DNA from: Phytophthora quininea
Taxonomy: Eukaryota; Oomycota; Peronosporomycetes; Peronosporales; Peronosporaceae
Assembly: GCA_011947345.1 (NCBI GenBank)
Contig: JAAVTG010000951.1
Location: forward strand, 1 to 29,132
Length of the DNA stretch: 29,132 bases
Direction of reading: 5' to 3'
Shown here in pieces: positions 11,525 to 22,500 of this stretch. Both the position numbers and the translations under genes were made by a program. Below the pieces are notes generated by a model that was given only the letters and a program-made list of their open reading frames with translations, searched no databases and was not told where the DNA came from. Numbering within the stretch: position 1 is the stretch's first letter; each line of letters opens with the position of its first letter.

Positions 11525-13060
11525 ATGCCCCACCCGACGACGTTAAGTGCCGATGAGCTGGAACGGATGCGCGCGTGTGTCTCCGCCCGTGCAGAGCGAC
11601 CGAGAAGCGAGGCGACAGATGATCAAGCTCAAGTCGGAGCAGCGCACGGCGACGTGGCCCAACACGCTGGAAGCCATGCGCAAGAAGAAGGACCGGTGGA
11701 AAAAGATAAGGAAGAGCGGCTCGAGGCCGAGCGCAAGAAGATCGACGAAGAAGAAATGCGACTGCAGCGAGAGACTCAGACCAAGCAGATCGAGCGTGCC
11801 AACCGACTGCTGTACGAGCAGACCGACCGCATGAAGACTTTGCGTAGTAAACAACTTTTGACCGATGTCATCCATGTAAGAAGTACTAGTATGATGCTAC
11901 AAGAGACCGTAGACTTACCAACTTGTGACTGTTGACAGCACCGCACGCTGCAACTGGACGAGCAGCGGATGCTGAAGGAGCAGGACCAGCTGACCAACTA
12001 CATGTACGACCGCCAAGTGATCGCCAAGGTGCTCGAAGGAGAGCAAGAAGAGTATCGCCAAAAGTTGAAACAGCAACAAGCCAACGCCAGGCTTGCGGCA
12101 AGTCAGAAGCAGCAGCTGGAAGAGTACAAGCAGCGCTATATCAACGAGCTGCGCGAGGTAAACTGTCGCTGTTGACTTCTCTGCAGGTTAGACATGGTTT
12201 TAGCTTTGCTCTCTTTGGTAATCACAGGAAAAATCCGAAGGCGAGCGCATGAAGCACAAAGCCGAACAGGAATATCTCGACGAAATGGAGCAGGAACGAC
12301 AACTCAAGTTGCGTCTGAAACAAGCTAGCGAAGAAACCCAATTGGCAAACATGCGACTACGTGCTCATCGTGAAATCCAAAAGGAGAAGGAGCGTCTCGA
12401 GGACGTGAAGCGGGAAGGTGATGAACGCAAAAAGCAGGCTCGTGACGCCAAGCGCGACGCCCTTCAGCGGCAAAAGAAAGAGAGTGCTCAAGCCCGCAAG
12501 CAGCGCATGATCGATCTGGCCACGAAGAACTTGGTGCGACTGGAGCAGAAGAACGAGGAACGCTTACAAAACCAGAGCAAGGAGGTTCGTGAAAAGAAGA
12601 CAAGGAGCTCAAAGAGAGAGCAGACCGACGTGCTCTCGAGAAAGAAGCCATCGCTCGTAGTCGACGCTACCAATTGGAATGCAAGCAGCAGGAGAAAGAC
12701 CGTGAAGCTGAGGAAGCGCTCGAGTCGGTGCTGCAATGGGAACAGTTCGGTCGACGAATGGAGATGCAGGCCAAACAAGAGGAAGAGGAGCGAAGGCTGG
12801 ATGACCTGCGGCTTGCAGCTGGTCAAAAGCAACAGGCTGATGCACGTCGTAAAATGCAGAAGGACCAACGTGCTGCTACTTTCCAGGAAGATCAGGATGC
12901 CCGACGTGTGCTCCAGCACGAAGATGACCGGTTCCAGGTAGTGGCTCAGGCAGCGCTGCAGGAAGCTCGAGACCGCGGCATGGCGAATGTATTCCCTATC
13001 AAGAAGGCTATCGTGGAGAAGCGCATCGACCTGCTTGCTGCATCCGGTTTCCGCGTGTAG
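11525..13060 (+). CDS. CFAP210-like (CCDC173) coiled-coil axonemal protein, two introns
   Basis: A charged, almost wholly coiled-coil protein (trichohyalin-plectin-homology type) of about 465 residues. It is probably a microtubule inner protein of the flagellar axoneme, which fits zoospore flagella. Three exons are visible: 11525-11875, 11939-12157 and 12228-13060, each junction being GT-AG and in frame. Exon 1 holds TWPNTLEAMRKKKDRW and YEQTDRMKTLRSKQLLTDV. These match from memory the CFAP210/CCDC173 pattern (KKWPNTL..., YQTDRVK...LLLTEV). The C-terminus has NVFPIKKAIVEKRIDLL, parallel to NVYPLYKAA in that family. The start ATG 11525 gives MPHPTTLSADELERMR. The frame slips near 11580, near 11703 (A-run) and near 12600; reading across them keeps a continuous coil. 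Other TPH proteins (CFAP45, CFAP53, MNS1) are less likely. It is convergent with the K+ channel gene, 43 bases away. Confidence 0.7.
11876..11938 (+). other. Intron 1 of the CFAP210-like gene (63 bp)
   Basis: Donor GTAAGA and acceptor TTGACAG. Removal joins ...DVIH to HRTLQLDEQR without a frame change, and the intron contains in-frame stops. Confidence 0.8.
12158..12227 (+). other. Intron 2 of the CFAP210-like gene (70 bp)
   Basis: Donor GTAAAC and acceptor ATCACAG. Removal joins ...INELRE to EKSEGERMKH in frame. An alternative CTGCAG acceptor at 12181-12186 leads into non-coil sequence. Confidence 0.75.
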
Positions 13061-13103
13061 ACATAGCAGATTTATTAACTTTACCTCTGAATCCGTGTTG
13101 ATC

Positions 13104-14824
13104 TCAAGCAACGCTCTGCAAGGCCGAAACTTGCTGCTCCGCTAGTCGAATGCCTTCCCTCCTCAATCGGTTCACAATGACGCTTACCTGCATCACTTGC
13201 AACTGCATTTAAACAAAAATAATGAGTGCAAAGTCCTTTGGTTGGAAATAAGCAGGAAAGCTACGTACTCGCTCCGCGAATATAATGCGCTTGAGGTCCT
13301 TGGCGATCGTAAAGATCTCGGCTTGGTTGACATCGTCAAGAATGTCGGCCTCGCTCTGCTCGATTGTCTCTAGCAGAGGTTCGAGACGCTCGCGCATTAG
13401 TTGCAGCATTTGAGCAAACGATTCGTTTTTTGAAAAGTTTTCCCAGCGTCGACTTTCGCCCACCTGCACCACGTATGGCTTCCCGACTTCATTCTTTGTG
13501 CGTAAGAGAGCTTCTCTCCTCTTGTGTTCGCGATAGCTTTTATTAAACTGAGATCCGACCAAAGTAAGAGGCATAGCCGTGTAACAGGCGCCGAAGATCA
13601 TGGCCAACACAGCGACAAGCTTCCCCGAAGACGTCACAGGTTCCATGTCTCCATACCCGACAGTGGCAAGAGTAACAATCACAAACCAGAAGGCCGAAAA
13701 GAAATCGTCAAAGCTCGAGATCTCGCCCTTGAAATTCACTAGAAACCGCTTCCCAAGTAAGGAGCCTTCGAGCTCAGGAGGATATGTCATGTTATACCCG
13801 TTGACAATACACTCGCGACCATAGAAACACTCCTGACCCTTCTCGAGTTCATACATGACAAAGGATAAAATGGACGTGACAACCATGAGCATGAAGTACG
13901 GGATCGTCAGTCGCGTCGACGTCTTGGAGATCGACTCCCAGAGCACTTTCGTAACAGGAATGCTCTGCTGGATCTTGATAATGCGAGACAAGCGCAGGAG
14001 TCTCAAGAAGGTGAGGAAGTCCTGGGAAGCAGGCGTAATCACGTATATGGGCGGTGCTCCACTGAGACGCCGTCCTTCGAAGACGAAAAAGGGAATAAAG
14101 GACGCCATCTCGATGAACACGACCGGGTTCTTGAAAAACGCTCGATAGTTTTCGCACATGAATAAGGTGGCCGCCAATTCGAAGAGATAGGTCACCGTGA
14201 AAATGATCTCCAGAAGCACATAGCCATTTCCAAACTCGAAAAAGGTAACATGCAGGTTGTCGCATTCCCACTTTTGCACACACTCCAGCGCCGATCACGA
14301 GCCGAGAGGTTCTTGTCTGCTCGAAACGGTAAGACGAGATTTAACTGGCCCCTCAAAGTCGAACTGCTGACGTTGCCGCTTGCGTACAACGCACTCAGCA
14401 GCGCCTTGTTGTCTCCGTCACATGAAAGTCGTTCATCCGGGGAAGTGCTGCCGAAGTTCCCCGGGAATCCGTAGCAGCTCGGGTCGGACAGTTTTTCAAG
14501 ATCCGTACACCCAAAACGAAGCTCGACGTTGAGGTCATCGACACTAAAACAACCAGGATCGTTTCCTCCGGGTATAATCCCGTGAACCGTCTCACAGTAA
14601 CGCTGCACTTTGCGCTCGCACAAGTATGTGTGCTCTCCGTATGTCTGCAGGTCCGGCATTGTTTGGAATACGACGATGACCATGCTGAAGATACGACAGA
14701 ATTTTACCCAGCGCGAAATTGCACGCGCCGTCCTGGAAGAATTCGGGTCCGAAATTGTTGTGCGGGCCCATTCCTTCCAGGACGGAGGGCCACGACATCC
14801 ACCGGCTGCGCTACAATCATCTCT
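13104..14824 (-). CDS. Voltage-gated K+ channel with cysteine-rich S1-S2 ectodomain
   Basis: A six-TM K+ channel subunit of the plasma membrane. S1 (FSMVIVVFQTM, about 14690) is followed by an unusually long external loop of about 120 residues with eight cysteines. S2 comes next, then S3, the S4 sensor LRLLRLSRIIKIQ, S5, a long turret with two cysteines, the filter TLATVGYGD near 13650, S6, and a coiled C-terminal tail. One slip near 14280 separates loop from S2. A 66-bp intron (13203-13268) can be spliced on the minus strand (GTACGT...AAATGCAG). This extends the protein by 32 residues in frame to TGA at 13104-13106, instead of stopping at 13209. The N-terminus is unresolved: the S1 frame is open only back to 14824 and has no ATG before S1, so a slip or a small intron is expected there. 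No T1 or cyclic-nucleotide domain is seen. Confidence 0.8.
13203..13268 (-). other. Probable 3' intron of the K+ channel gene (66 bp)
   Basis: Minus-strand donor GTACGTAG after ...FAER and acceptor TTAAATGCAG before LQVMQVSVIV. Splicing keeps the frame open for 32 further codons of amphipathic helix. Retention ends the protein at 13209. Confidence 0.6.
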
Positions 14825-14851
14825 TTACCATCACGCCTAGCTCCTCGCATT

Positions 14852-16066
14852 TCAAAAGCACAGCTCTGTCGTCTGCTTTAGATCCTCTACCATGTCACGT
14901 AGGCGTGGCAAATTAAAGTCGACAGCTGTTGCTTCGGTGACAAGCGCTTGAGTGATGAGTGACGCCTCGCCTGTGAGGGATGCCAGCCGAAGATACAATT
15001 TGTTGGGGGCGTTGTATTTGGCCAGGATTTCGTGCTTCTTGTGGGCTCGATCATCACCTGTAGCAGCCGCGAGATCGATATTCAACGGTGTAGCAACTTG
15101 TCTACCAGCTTGCATCTGCTGGAACTTCTTGACACTCTCGGCGTGTTGCTTCCAAGCTCGGTCGAACTCCGTTCCGATAATGGCGAGAGGCATGGACAAG
15201 AAGAGCGTGCCGGACATAATGATCATGACGGCGAAGCAGCGACTAGCCACATTGCCCTTGGTGGGGGTGATATCGCCGTAGCCGATCGTCGCCACCGTCA
15301 CTACGACAAAGTAGCCCGAGTTGAGTAGGTCTGAGAAACCGTTGATGTTGCGGTCGTAGGCTGGGTCCACCATGTACATGACCACCGAGAATACAAACAC
15401 AATTTCCGTGAAGAAGATCAGAGCCACGGAAATGGGGGCGAGGCTGGCACGGATCGCTCGCAGCAAGATGTACGTCCCCGAGTGGTTGCGAGCCAGCTTG
15501 AAAATCCGTAGCAGGCGACACAGCCGCATGATGACAAAACTCTTGTCGTTGCCGAAAATGAGGTCCGTGTAGAACGGGAGGATCGCAGCCACGTCGAACC
15601 AGTTGAAAACATCCCGCAGGAATGGCCTCAGACGTCGCTCCGTCAGGTATTCGTGCTCGTGCCACAGCGACGGCCAGATGAGCAGCCGAATGAGCAGCTC
15701 TGGCGTAAAGATGACCGTGAACACCAAGTCTGCTTCGTGGTAGCCTTCAGCATTGGGCAGCGTGGGGTACTCGGGATACGTGCTCAGGTGGTTGGGGCCG
15801 TCCAGCGTCTGCAAGAACAGGATGAAGCAGCTGCTGAACGCGGCACACGCGATGAAGAAGCTGTAGAGCGACGCTCCGCGCGACGAGGTGGGGTCCACCA
15901 TGAACACGAAGATCTTCTCGACCCGGCCGAGCGTCGCGGCGTGCTTGGTCGTGCCCGTCCCCGTGCCTCGGATCATGGACTCTGCGTAGAACGTCGAGTT
16001 GACCAGCTCGTCCAGCGACGCCTCCATGTTGCTGAGCGGCGGCGAGATCGACGCGTACACGGGCAT
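14852..16066 (-). CDS. Voltage-gated K+ channel, six-TM
   Basis: An uninterrupted 404-codon gene for a Shaker-like K+ channel subunit. The cytoplasmic N-terminus (about 75 residues, no T1 domain recognised) precedes S1 (SFFIACAAFSSCFILFLQTL). S2 follows (VFTVIFTPELLIRLLIW), then S3 with FDVAAILPF, the voltage sensor S4 (IMRLCRLLRIFKLAR: basic residues every third position) and S5 (VALIFFTEIVFVFSVVMYM). The pore carries the filter TVATIGYGD near 15275, then S6 (VMIIMSGTLFLSMPLAIIG) and a cytoplasmic tail of about 110 residues with a helical end. The start is ATG 16066 (plus-strand CAT). It is the only long gene in the window without a frame break. It is followed on the same strand by the second channel. 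Sequence differences between the two are large, so they are old paralogues or independent members. Tetramerisation is expected from the family. Confidence 0.9.
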   Translation of the reverse strand: MPVYASISPPLSNMEASLDELVNSTFYAESMIRGTGTGTTKHAATLGRVEKIFVFMVDPTSSRGASLYSFFIACAAFSSCFILFLQTLDGPNHLSTYPEYPTLPNAEGYHEADLVFTVIFTPELLIRLLIWPSLWHEHEYLTERRLRPFLRDVFNWFDVAAILPFYTDLIFGNDKSFVIMRLCRLLRIFKLARNHSGTYILLRAIRASLAPISVALIFFTEIVFVFSVVMYMVDPAYDRNINGFSDLLNSGYFVVVTVATIGYGDITPTKGNVASRCFAVMIIMSGTLFLSMPLAIIGTEFDRAWKQHAESVKKFQQMQAGRQVATPLNIDLAAATGDDRAHKKHEILAKYNAPNKLYLRLASLTGEASLITQALVTEATAVDFNLPRLRDMVEDLKQTTELCF

Positions 16067-16531
16067 GTTGGCAGCGACAGCTCAGGGCACTGGTCCAATA
16101 CAAGACCGGCGACTGTTCAAGCTCGGAAACCTCCGCAGCGTGTCAACATGAACAAGCACACGCAGGTTGGGAGGTTGAAGTGCAGCAAGACCGCCGTCTG
16201 CGAGCAGCTGGCCCATGCCGACGGTCGAATGCGTTAAACCGAACAGCCCGCGCTGCTTGGAGGCACCAGCCGCGCTGTGACGCGGCGAATGGCCTGGTTA
16301 ATGAGGTCGACCTGTTGAAGCTCAAGCGGACAGCGATCCTGCGCGATGTGAACGCTTGCTGCTGCTTGTTGCCGCCTGTGACGCGGCAGTGTGTTTGCAC
16401 AACGAAGCCCGGCAATCCCCGCAGAGCTGTCCGCAGCAGAAACGAGCGCTTTCGGCCACGTTCTTGGCAACAGTATGGTCGTTCCAAATACAGGGCGGGT
16501 GCTACAATTCCGATCCATTGCACCCCACACT
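16067..16531. other. Divergent promoter region
   Basis: About 465 bases lie between the minus-strand K+ channel and the promoter motif of the large fusion gene. A plus-strand frame open from 16391 runs into the fusion gene, but the initiator motif inside it argues that it is untranslated. No other gene is seen. Confidence 0.5.
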
Positions 16532-16545
16532 TCATTCTGCAATCT
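16532..16545 (+). promoter_or_regulatory. Oomycete INR/FPR-type core promoter of the large fusion gene
   Basis: TCATTCTGCAATCT matches the oomycete initiator plus flanking consensus TCATTYYNCAWTTT at 13 of 14 positions. It lies 38 bases before the ATG at 16583 and so supports that start. Confidence 0.65.
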
Positions 16546-16582
16546 CCCCATCCGTGAGGAAGACCGTGGCGATCAACAGACC

Positions 16583-19500
16583 ATGACGGGCGAGGTGAAG
16601 GTGGCGTACCAGGGCATGCCCGGCGCCTACTCGGAGAAGGCCACGAGGCAGCTGCTGGGCGCGTCCCCGCACGTCGTGGCCGTGGGCTACCCGAGCTTCG
16701 ACGAGGCGTTCCAGGCCGTGCAGCGACGACGCGGACTTTGGCGTGCTGCCCATCGAGAACTCTCTGGGCGGCTCCATCCACGCCAACTACGACCTGCTGC
16801 TGCAGCACGAGCTGCACATCGTGGGCGAGTACGACCTGCGCGTCGAGCACTCGCTGCTGGCGCTGCCGGGCGTCAAGAAGGAGGACATCAAGACGGTCAT
16901 CAGCCACCCGCAGGCACTGGCCCAGACCGCCCACACCATCGCCAGCATGGGTGCCAAGCCCCGCGCAGAGTACGACACGGCCGGCAGCGCCAAGATGCTG
17001 GCCGATAACCAGTGGAAGGACACGGCGGCTGTCGCCAGCGACCTCGCGGCCGAGTACTACGGACTGCAAGTGCTGCAACGCAACATTGAGGACGACGCCG
17101 GCAACTTCACCAGGTTCCTGCTGCTCTCCAAGAAGGCGGATCTGGGACTGGACGCCAAGAAGGACACGGAGTTCAAGACGAGCCTCGTGTTCTCCTTCAT
17201 GGACAGCAACGAGAAGGGACAGCTCTACAAGGCGCTGTCGGCCTTCTCGCTCAGAGATATCGACCTGTCTAAGATCGAGAGTCGCCCCTGGGGCCACACG
17301 GCCGAGCAGCAGTACCAGGAGACGGTGCAGTCCGAGGACTTTTCGCTCTCGGACGAGAACGTGCGACGCAAGTACAGCTACCTGTTCTACGTGGACATCA
17401 TCGGCCATCAGACCGACGAGAACATCATCAATGCGCTTCGCCATTTGCGTGAGTTCTGCAAGTTCGTGCGTGTGCTTGGCTCCTACCCCACCAAGGGCAA
17501 GCTGATCGGGGATGTCAGGAAGAAGTTGGAAGCCGTCGGCGCGTACCAGGCCAACCCGATCACTGCGTCGCCTGCTGTCGCTCCGCAAGCGCACAAGACT
17601 GTGCGACTAAACATCGGTATCTACGGATTTGGCAACTTCGGCCAGTTCTTGGCCAAGACGATGGCCAAGTCGCACGAGGTGCGGGCCACATCGCGGACAG
17701 ACTACTCGAGTGCGGCTGCGCAGCTCGGATGCAAGTATTACTCGGCGACTCAGCTAGACCAGTTTTTCGCTGGTCTCGACGTTCTCGTGCTTGGTGTTAG
17801 TATTTTGTCGTTCGAGAGTGTGTTGAGCAAGATCCCGAAGCATCTGCTGGAAAACCTTGTGATCGTCGATGTGCTGTCCGTCAAGACCCACCCGAAGCAG
17901 ATCATGCTGAGGGACTTGCCTGCAAGTGCCAGTATCCTGTGCTCGCACCCGATGTTTGGCCCCGAGAGTGGCAAATACACGTGGCGTGGTCTACCGATGA
18001 TGTATGAAAAGGTGAGAATCCAATCGGGCGAACACAACCACGTGATGGACAACTTCCTTCGCATCTTCGAGACGGAAATGTGCCGCATGCTGGAGATGTC
18101 GTGCGAGGCTCACGATGAGTATGCTGCTAGCAGCCAGTTCCTAACTCACTTGACAGGACGCATCCTAAGCGTGCAGGGCGTTAAGAACACCCCCATCGAT
18201 ACTCGTGGTTTTAAGAACCTCGTTCGTCTTGTGGAGGACACATGCAAGGACAGCTTCGACCTGTTCGAAGGCCTCTACAAGTTCAACCCGAACTCAGAAC
18301 AGCAGATCCAGAAATTCCGCGAGTCGCTCAATGAAGTTACTCAACAACTGGGCAGCAAACCCTCCACCATCACGCGCTCCGTTCAACGCCGACGCGCCGA
18401 TGGCGGAGAAGTACCCGCAGAACCCTTTGCTGGGCAAGATCGCGGCGTCCAAGACGGTGGTGATCAACGGCATCGCGAAGCAGCTGGAGGCCGAGGGCAA
18501 GCAGGTGTGGTCGCTGTGTGTCGGCGAGCCCGACTTCCCCCCGCGGAGCGCGTGCTGAACGCGGGCGAGGAGGCGCTGAAGCAGGGCAAGGTCAAGTACA
18601 CGGACGTGAAGGGCACGCTGGAGCTGCGCAAGCTGATCGCGCAGTACCTGGAGACGTGCAAGGGCATCAAGTACGACCCGATGACGGAGATCTTGGTGTC
18701 GAACGGCGCGAAGCAGACGGTGTTCCAGGCGCTGCTGACGGTGGTGAAGCCCGGTGAGCAGGTGCTGATCCCGGCGCCGTACTGGGTGAGCTACCCGGAG
18801 ATGGTGAAGCTGACAGGCGGCGTGCCGGTGATCCTGCAGACGAAGCTGTCGGAGAACTACCTGATCGACCCGGTGGAGCTGGAGAAGGCTCTGGTGGCGA
18901 ACCCGGGCGTGAAGGTGCTGATGGTGTGCAACCCGAGCAACCCGGCCGGCACGGTGCACTCCCTGCGCAGCTGGAGAAGCTGGCGGCGGTGCTGCGCAAG
19001 CCTGCGTTCCGCCACATCGTGGTGATCTCGGACGAGATCTACGAGCAGCTGGTGTACCAGGACGAGGGCGAGCCGACGCGCGTGCACCAGAGCTTCGCGT
19101 CGCTGCCGGAGATGTACGAGCGCACGCTGACGGTGAACAGGTTTTCCAAGTCGCATGCGATGCCGGGTCTGCGCATCGGGTACCTGGCGGCGCCCAAGTA
19201 CTTCACGCAGGTGTGCACGAAGCTGCAGGGCCAGCTGACGTCGTGCGCGAGCTCGGTGGGCCAGGCCGCGGCGGTGGAGGCGATGAAGTTCGAGATGGAG
19301 TGCGTGGCGCAGGAGACGCCGCGCATGACCGAGACGCTGTCCATCATGGACGCGAAGCGCAAGTACATCGTGAAGCGGCTGCAGGCGATCCCGCAGCTGG
19401 GCTTCGCGTACCCGACGTCGGCGTTCTACGTGTTCCTGGACCTGGCGTCGTACTTCGAAGGGAAGCAGGGCGCGACGGCGGACAAGAGCGAGGTGGTGAA

Positions 19501-22500
19501 GGACGCGGACGACTACTGCGAGTACTTGCTGCGCCACTACCACGTGGCTCTGGTGCCGGGCTCGGCGTTCGGCATCAAGAACGGCCTGCGCATCTCGTAC
19601 GCGTGCTCGCAGGAGACGATCGTGCAGGCTTTGGACGCGCTGGAGCAGTCGCTGGCTGCGCTGGTGTTCACGCCCGTGGCCGGTGGTGCGTCGTCGTCGG
19701 TTGCGTCGACGCCTGCGGTGAGCAACGGTGCGGCCATCACGCGCGCTCCGTTCAACGCCGACGCGCCGATGGCGGAGAAGTACCCGCAGAACCCTTTGCT
19801 GGGCAAGATCGCGGCGTCAAGACGGTGGTGATCAACGGCATCGCGAAGCAGCTGGAGGCCGAGGGCAAGCAGGTGTGGTCGCTGTGTGTCGGCGAGCCCG
19901 ACTTCGCCCCGCGGAGCGCGTGCTGAACGCGGGCGAGGCGCTGAAGCAGGGCGAGGTCAAGTACACGGACGTGAAGGGCACGCTGGAGCTGCGCAAGCTG
20001 ATCGCGCAGTACCTGGAGACGTGCAAGGGCATCAAGTACGACCCGATGACGGAGATCTTGGTGTCGAACGGCGCGAAGCAGACGGTGTTCCAGGCGCTGC
20101 TGACGGTGGTGAAGCCCGGTGAGCAGGTGCTGATCCCGGCGCCGTACTGGGTGAGCTACCCGGAGATGGTGAAGCTGACAGGCGGCGTGCCGGTGATCCT
20201 GCAGACGAAGCTGTCGGAGAACTACCTGATCGACCCGGTGGAGCTGGAGAAGGCTCTGGTGGCGAACCCGGGCGTGAAGGTGCTGATGGTGTGCAACCCG
20301 AGCAACCCGGCCGGCACGGTGCACTCCCCTGCGCAGCTGGAGAAGCTGGCGGCGGTGCTGCGCAAGCCTGCGTTCCGCCACATCGTGGTGATCTCGGACG
20401 AGATCTACGAGCAGCTGGTGTACCAGGACGAGGGCGAGCCGACGCGCGTGCACCAGAGCTTCGCGTCGCTGCCGGAGATGTACGAGCGCACGCTGACGGT
20501 GAACGGTTTTCAAGTCGCATGCGATGCCGGGTCTGCGCATCGGGTACCTGGCGGCGCCCAAGTACTTCACGCAGGTGTGCACGAAGCTGCAGGGCCAGCT
20601 GACGTCGTGCGCGAGCTCGGTGGGCCAGGCCGCGGCGGTGGAGGCGATGAAGTTCGAGATGGAGTGCGTGGCGCAGAGACGCCGCGCATGACCGAGACGC
20701 TGTCCATCATGGACGCGAAGCGCAAGTACATCGTGAAGCGGCTGCAGGCGATCCCGCAGCTGGGCTTCGCGTACCCGACGTCGGCGTTCTACGTGTTCCT
20801 GGACCTGGCGTCGTACTTCGAAGGAAGCAGGGCGCGACGGCGGACAAGAGCGAGGTGGTGAAGGACGCGGACGACTACTGCAGTACTTGCTGCGCCACTA
20901 CCACGTGGCTCTGGTGCCGGGCTCGGCGTTCGGCATCAAGAACGGCCTGCGCATCTCGTACGCGTGCTCGCAGGAGACGATCGTGCAGGCTTTGGACGCG
21001 CTGGAGCAGTCGCTGGCTGCGCTGGTGTTCACGCCCGTGGCCGGTGGTGCGTCGTCGTCGGTTGCGTCGACGCCTGCGGTGAGCAACGGTGCGGCCATCA
21101 CGCGCGCTCCGTTCAACGCCGACGCGCCGATGGCGGAGAAGTACCCGCAGAACCCTTTGCTGGGCAAGATCGCGGCGTCAAGACGGTGGTGATCAACGGC
21201 ATCGCGAAGCAGCTGGAGGCCGAGGGCAAGCAGGTGTGGTCGCTGTGTGTCGGCGAGCCGACTTCGCCCGCGGGCGCGTGCTGAACGCGGGCGAGGCGCT
21301 GAAGCAGGGCAAGGTCAAGTACACGGACGTGAAGGGCACGCTGGAGCTGCGCAAGCTGATCGCGCAGTACCTGGAGACGTGCAAGGGCATCAAGTACGAC
21401 CCGATGACGGAGATCTTGGTGTCGAACGGCGCGAAGCAGACGGTGTTCCAGGCGCTGCTGACGGTGGTGAAGCCCGGTGAGCAGGTGCTGATCCCGGCGC
21501 CGTACTGGGTGAGCTACCCGGAGATGGTGAAGCTGACAGGCGGCGTGCCGGTGATCCTGCAGACGAAGCTGTCGGAGAACTACCTGATCGACCCGGTGGA
21601 GCTGGAGAAGGCTCTGGTGGCGAACCCGGGCGTGAAGGTGCTGATGGTGTGCAACCCGAGCAACCCGGCCGGCACGGTGCACTCCCCTGCGCAGCTGGAG
21701 AAGCTGGCGGCGGTGCTGCGCAAGCCTGCGTTCCGCCACATCGTGGTGATCTCGGACGAGATCTACGAGCAGCTGGTGTACCAGGACGAGGGCGAGCCGA
21801 CGCGCGTGCACCAGAGCTTCGCGTCGCTGCCGGAGATGTACGAGCGCACGCTGACGGTGAACGGTTTTCCAAGTCGCATGCGATGCCGGGTCTGCGCATC
21901 GGGTACCTGGCGGCGCCCAAGTACTTCACGCAGGTGTGCACGAAGCTGCAGGGCCAGCTGACGTCGTGCGCGAGCTCGGTGGGCCAGGCCGCGGCGGTGG
22001 AGGCGATGAAGTTCGAGATGGAGTGCGTGGCGCAGGAGACGCCGCGCATGACCGAGACGCTGTCCATCATGGACGCGAAGCGCAAGTACATCGTGAAGCG
22101 GCTGCAGGCGATCCCGCAGCTGGGCTTCGCGTACCCGACGTCGGCGTTCTACGTGTTCCTGGACCTGGCGTCGTACTTCGAAGGGAAGCAGGGCGCGACG
22201 GCGGACAAGAGCGAGGTGGTGAAGGACGCGGACGACTACTGCGAGTACTTGCTGCGCCACTACCACGTGGCTCTGGTGCCGGGCTCGGCGTTCGGCATCA
22301 AGAACGGCCTGCGCATCTCGTACGCGTGCTCGCAGGAGACGATCGTGCAGGCTTTGGACGCGCTGGAGCAGTCGCTGGCTGCGCTGGTGTTCACGCCCGT
22401 GGCCGGTGGTGCGTCGTCGTCGGTTGCGTCGACGCCTGCGGTGAGCAACGGTGCGGCCATCACGCGCGCTCCGTTCAACGCCGACGCGCCGATGGCGGAG

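Noticed and set aside
16391..16582. Upstream extension of the large fusion gene
   Set aside because: It has no similarity to PDT and contains the promoter motif at 16532; ATG 16583 aligns with the starts of the paralogues.
16143..17594. 483-codon minus-strand open frame
   Set aside because: It is a shadow of the PDT/ACT coding region; no domain, and the sense strand has all catalytic motifs.
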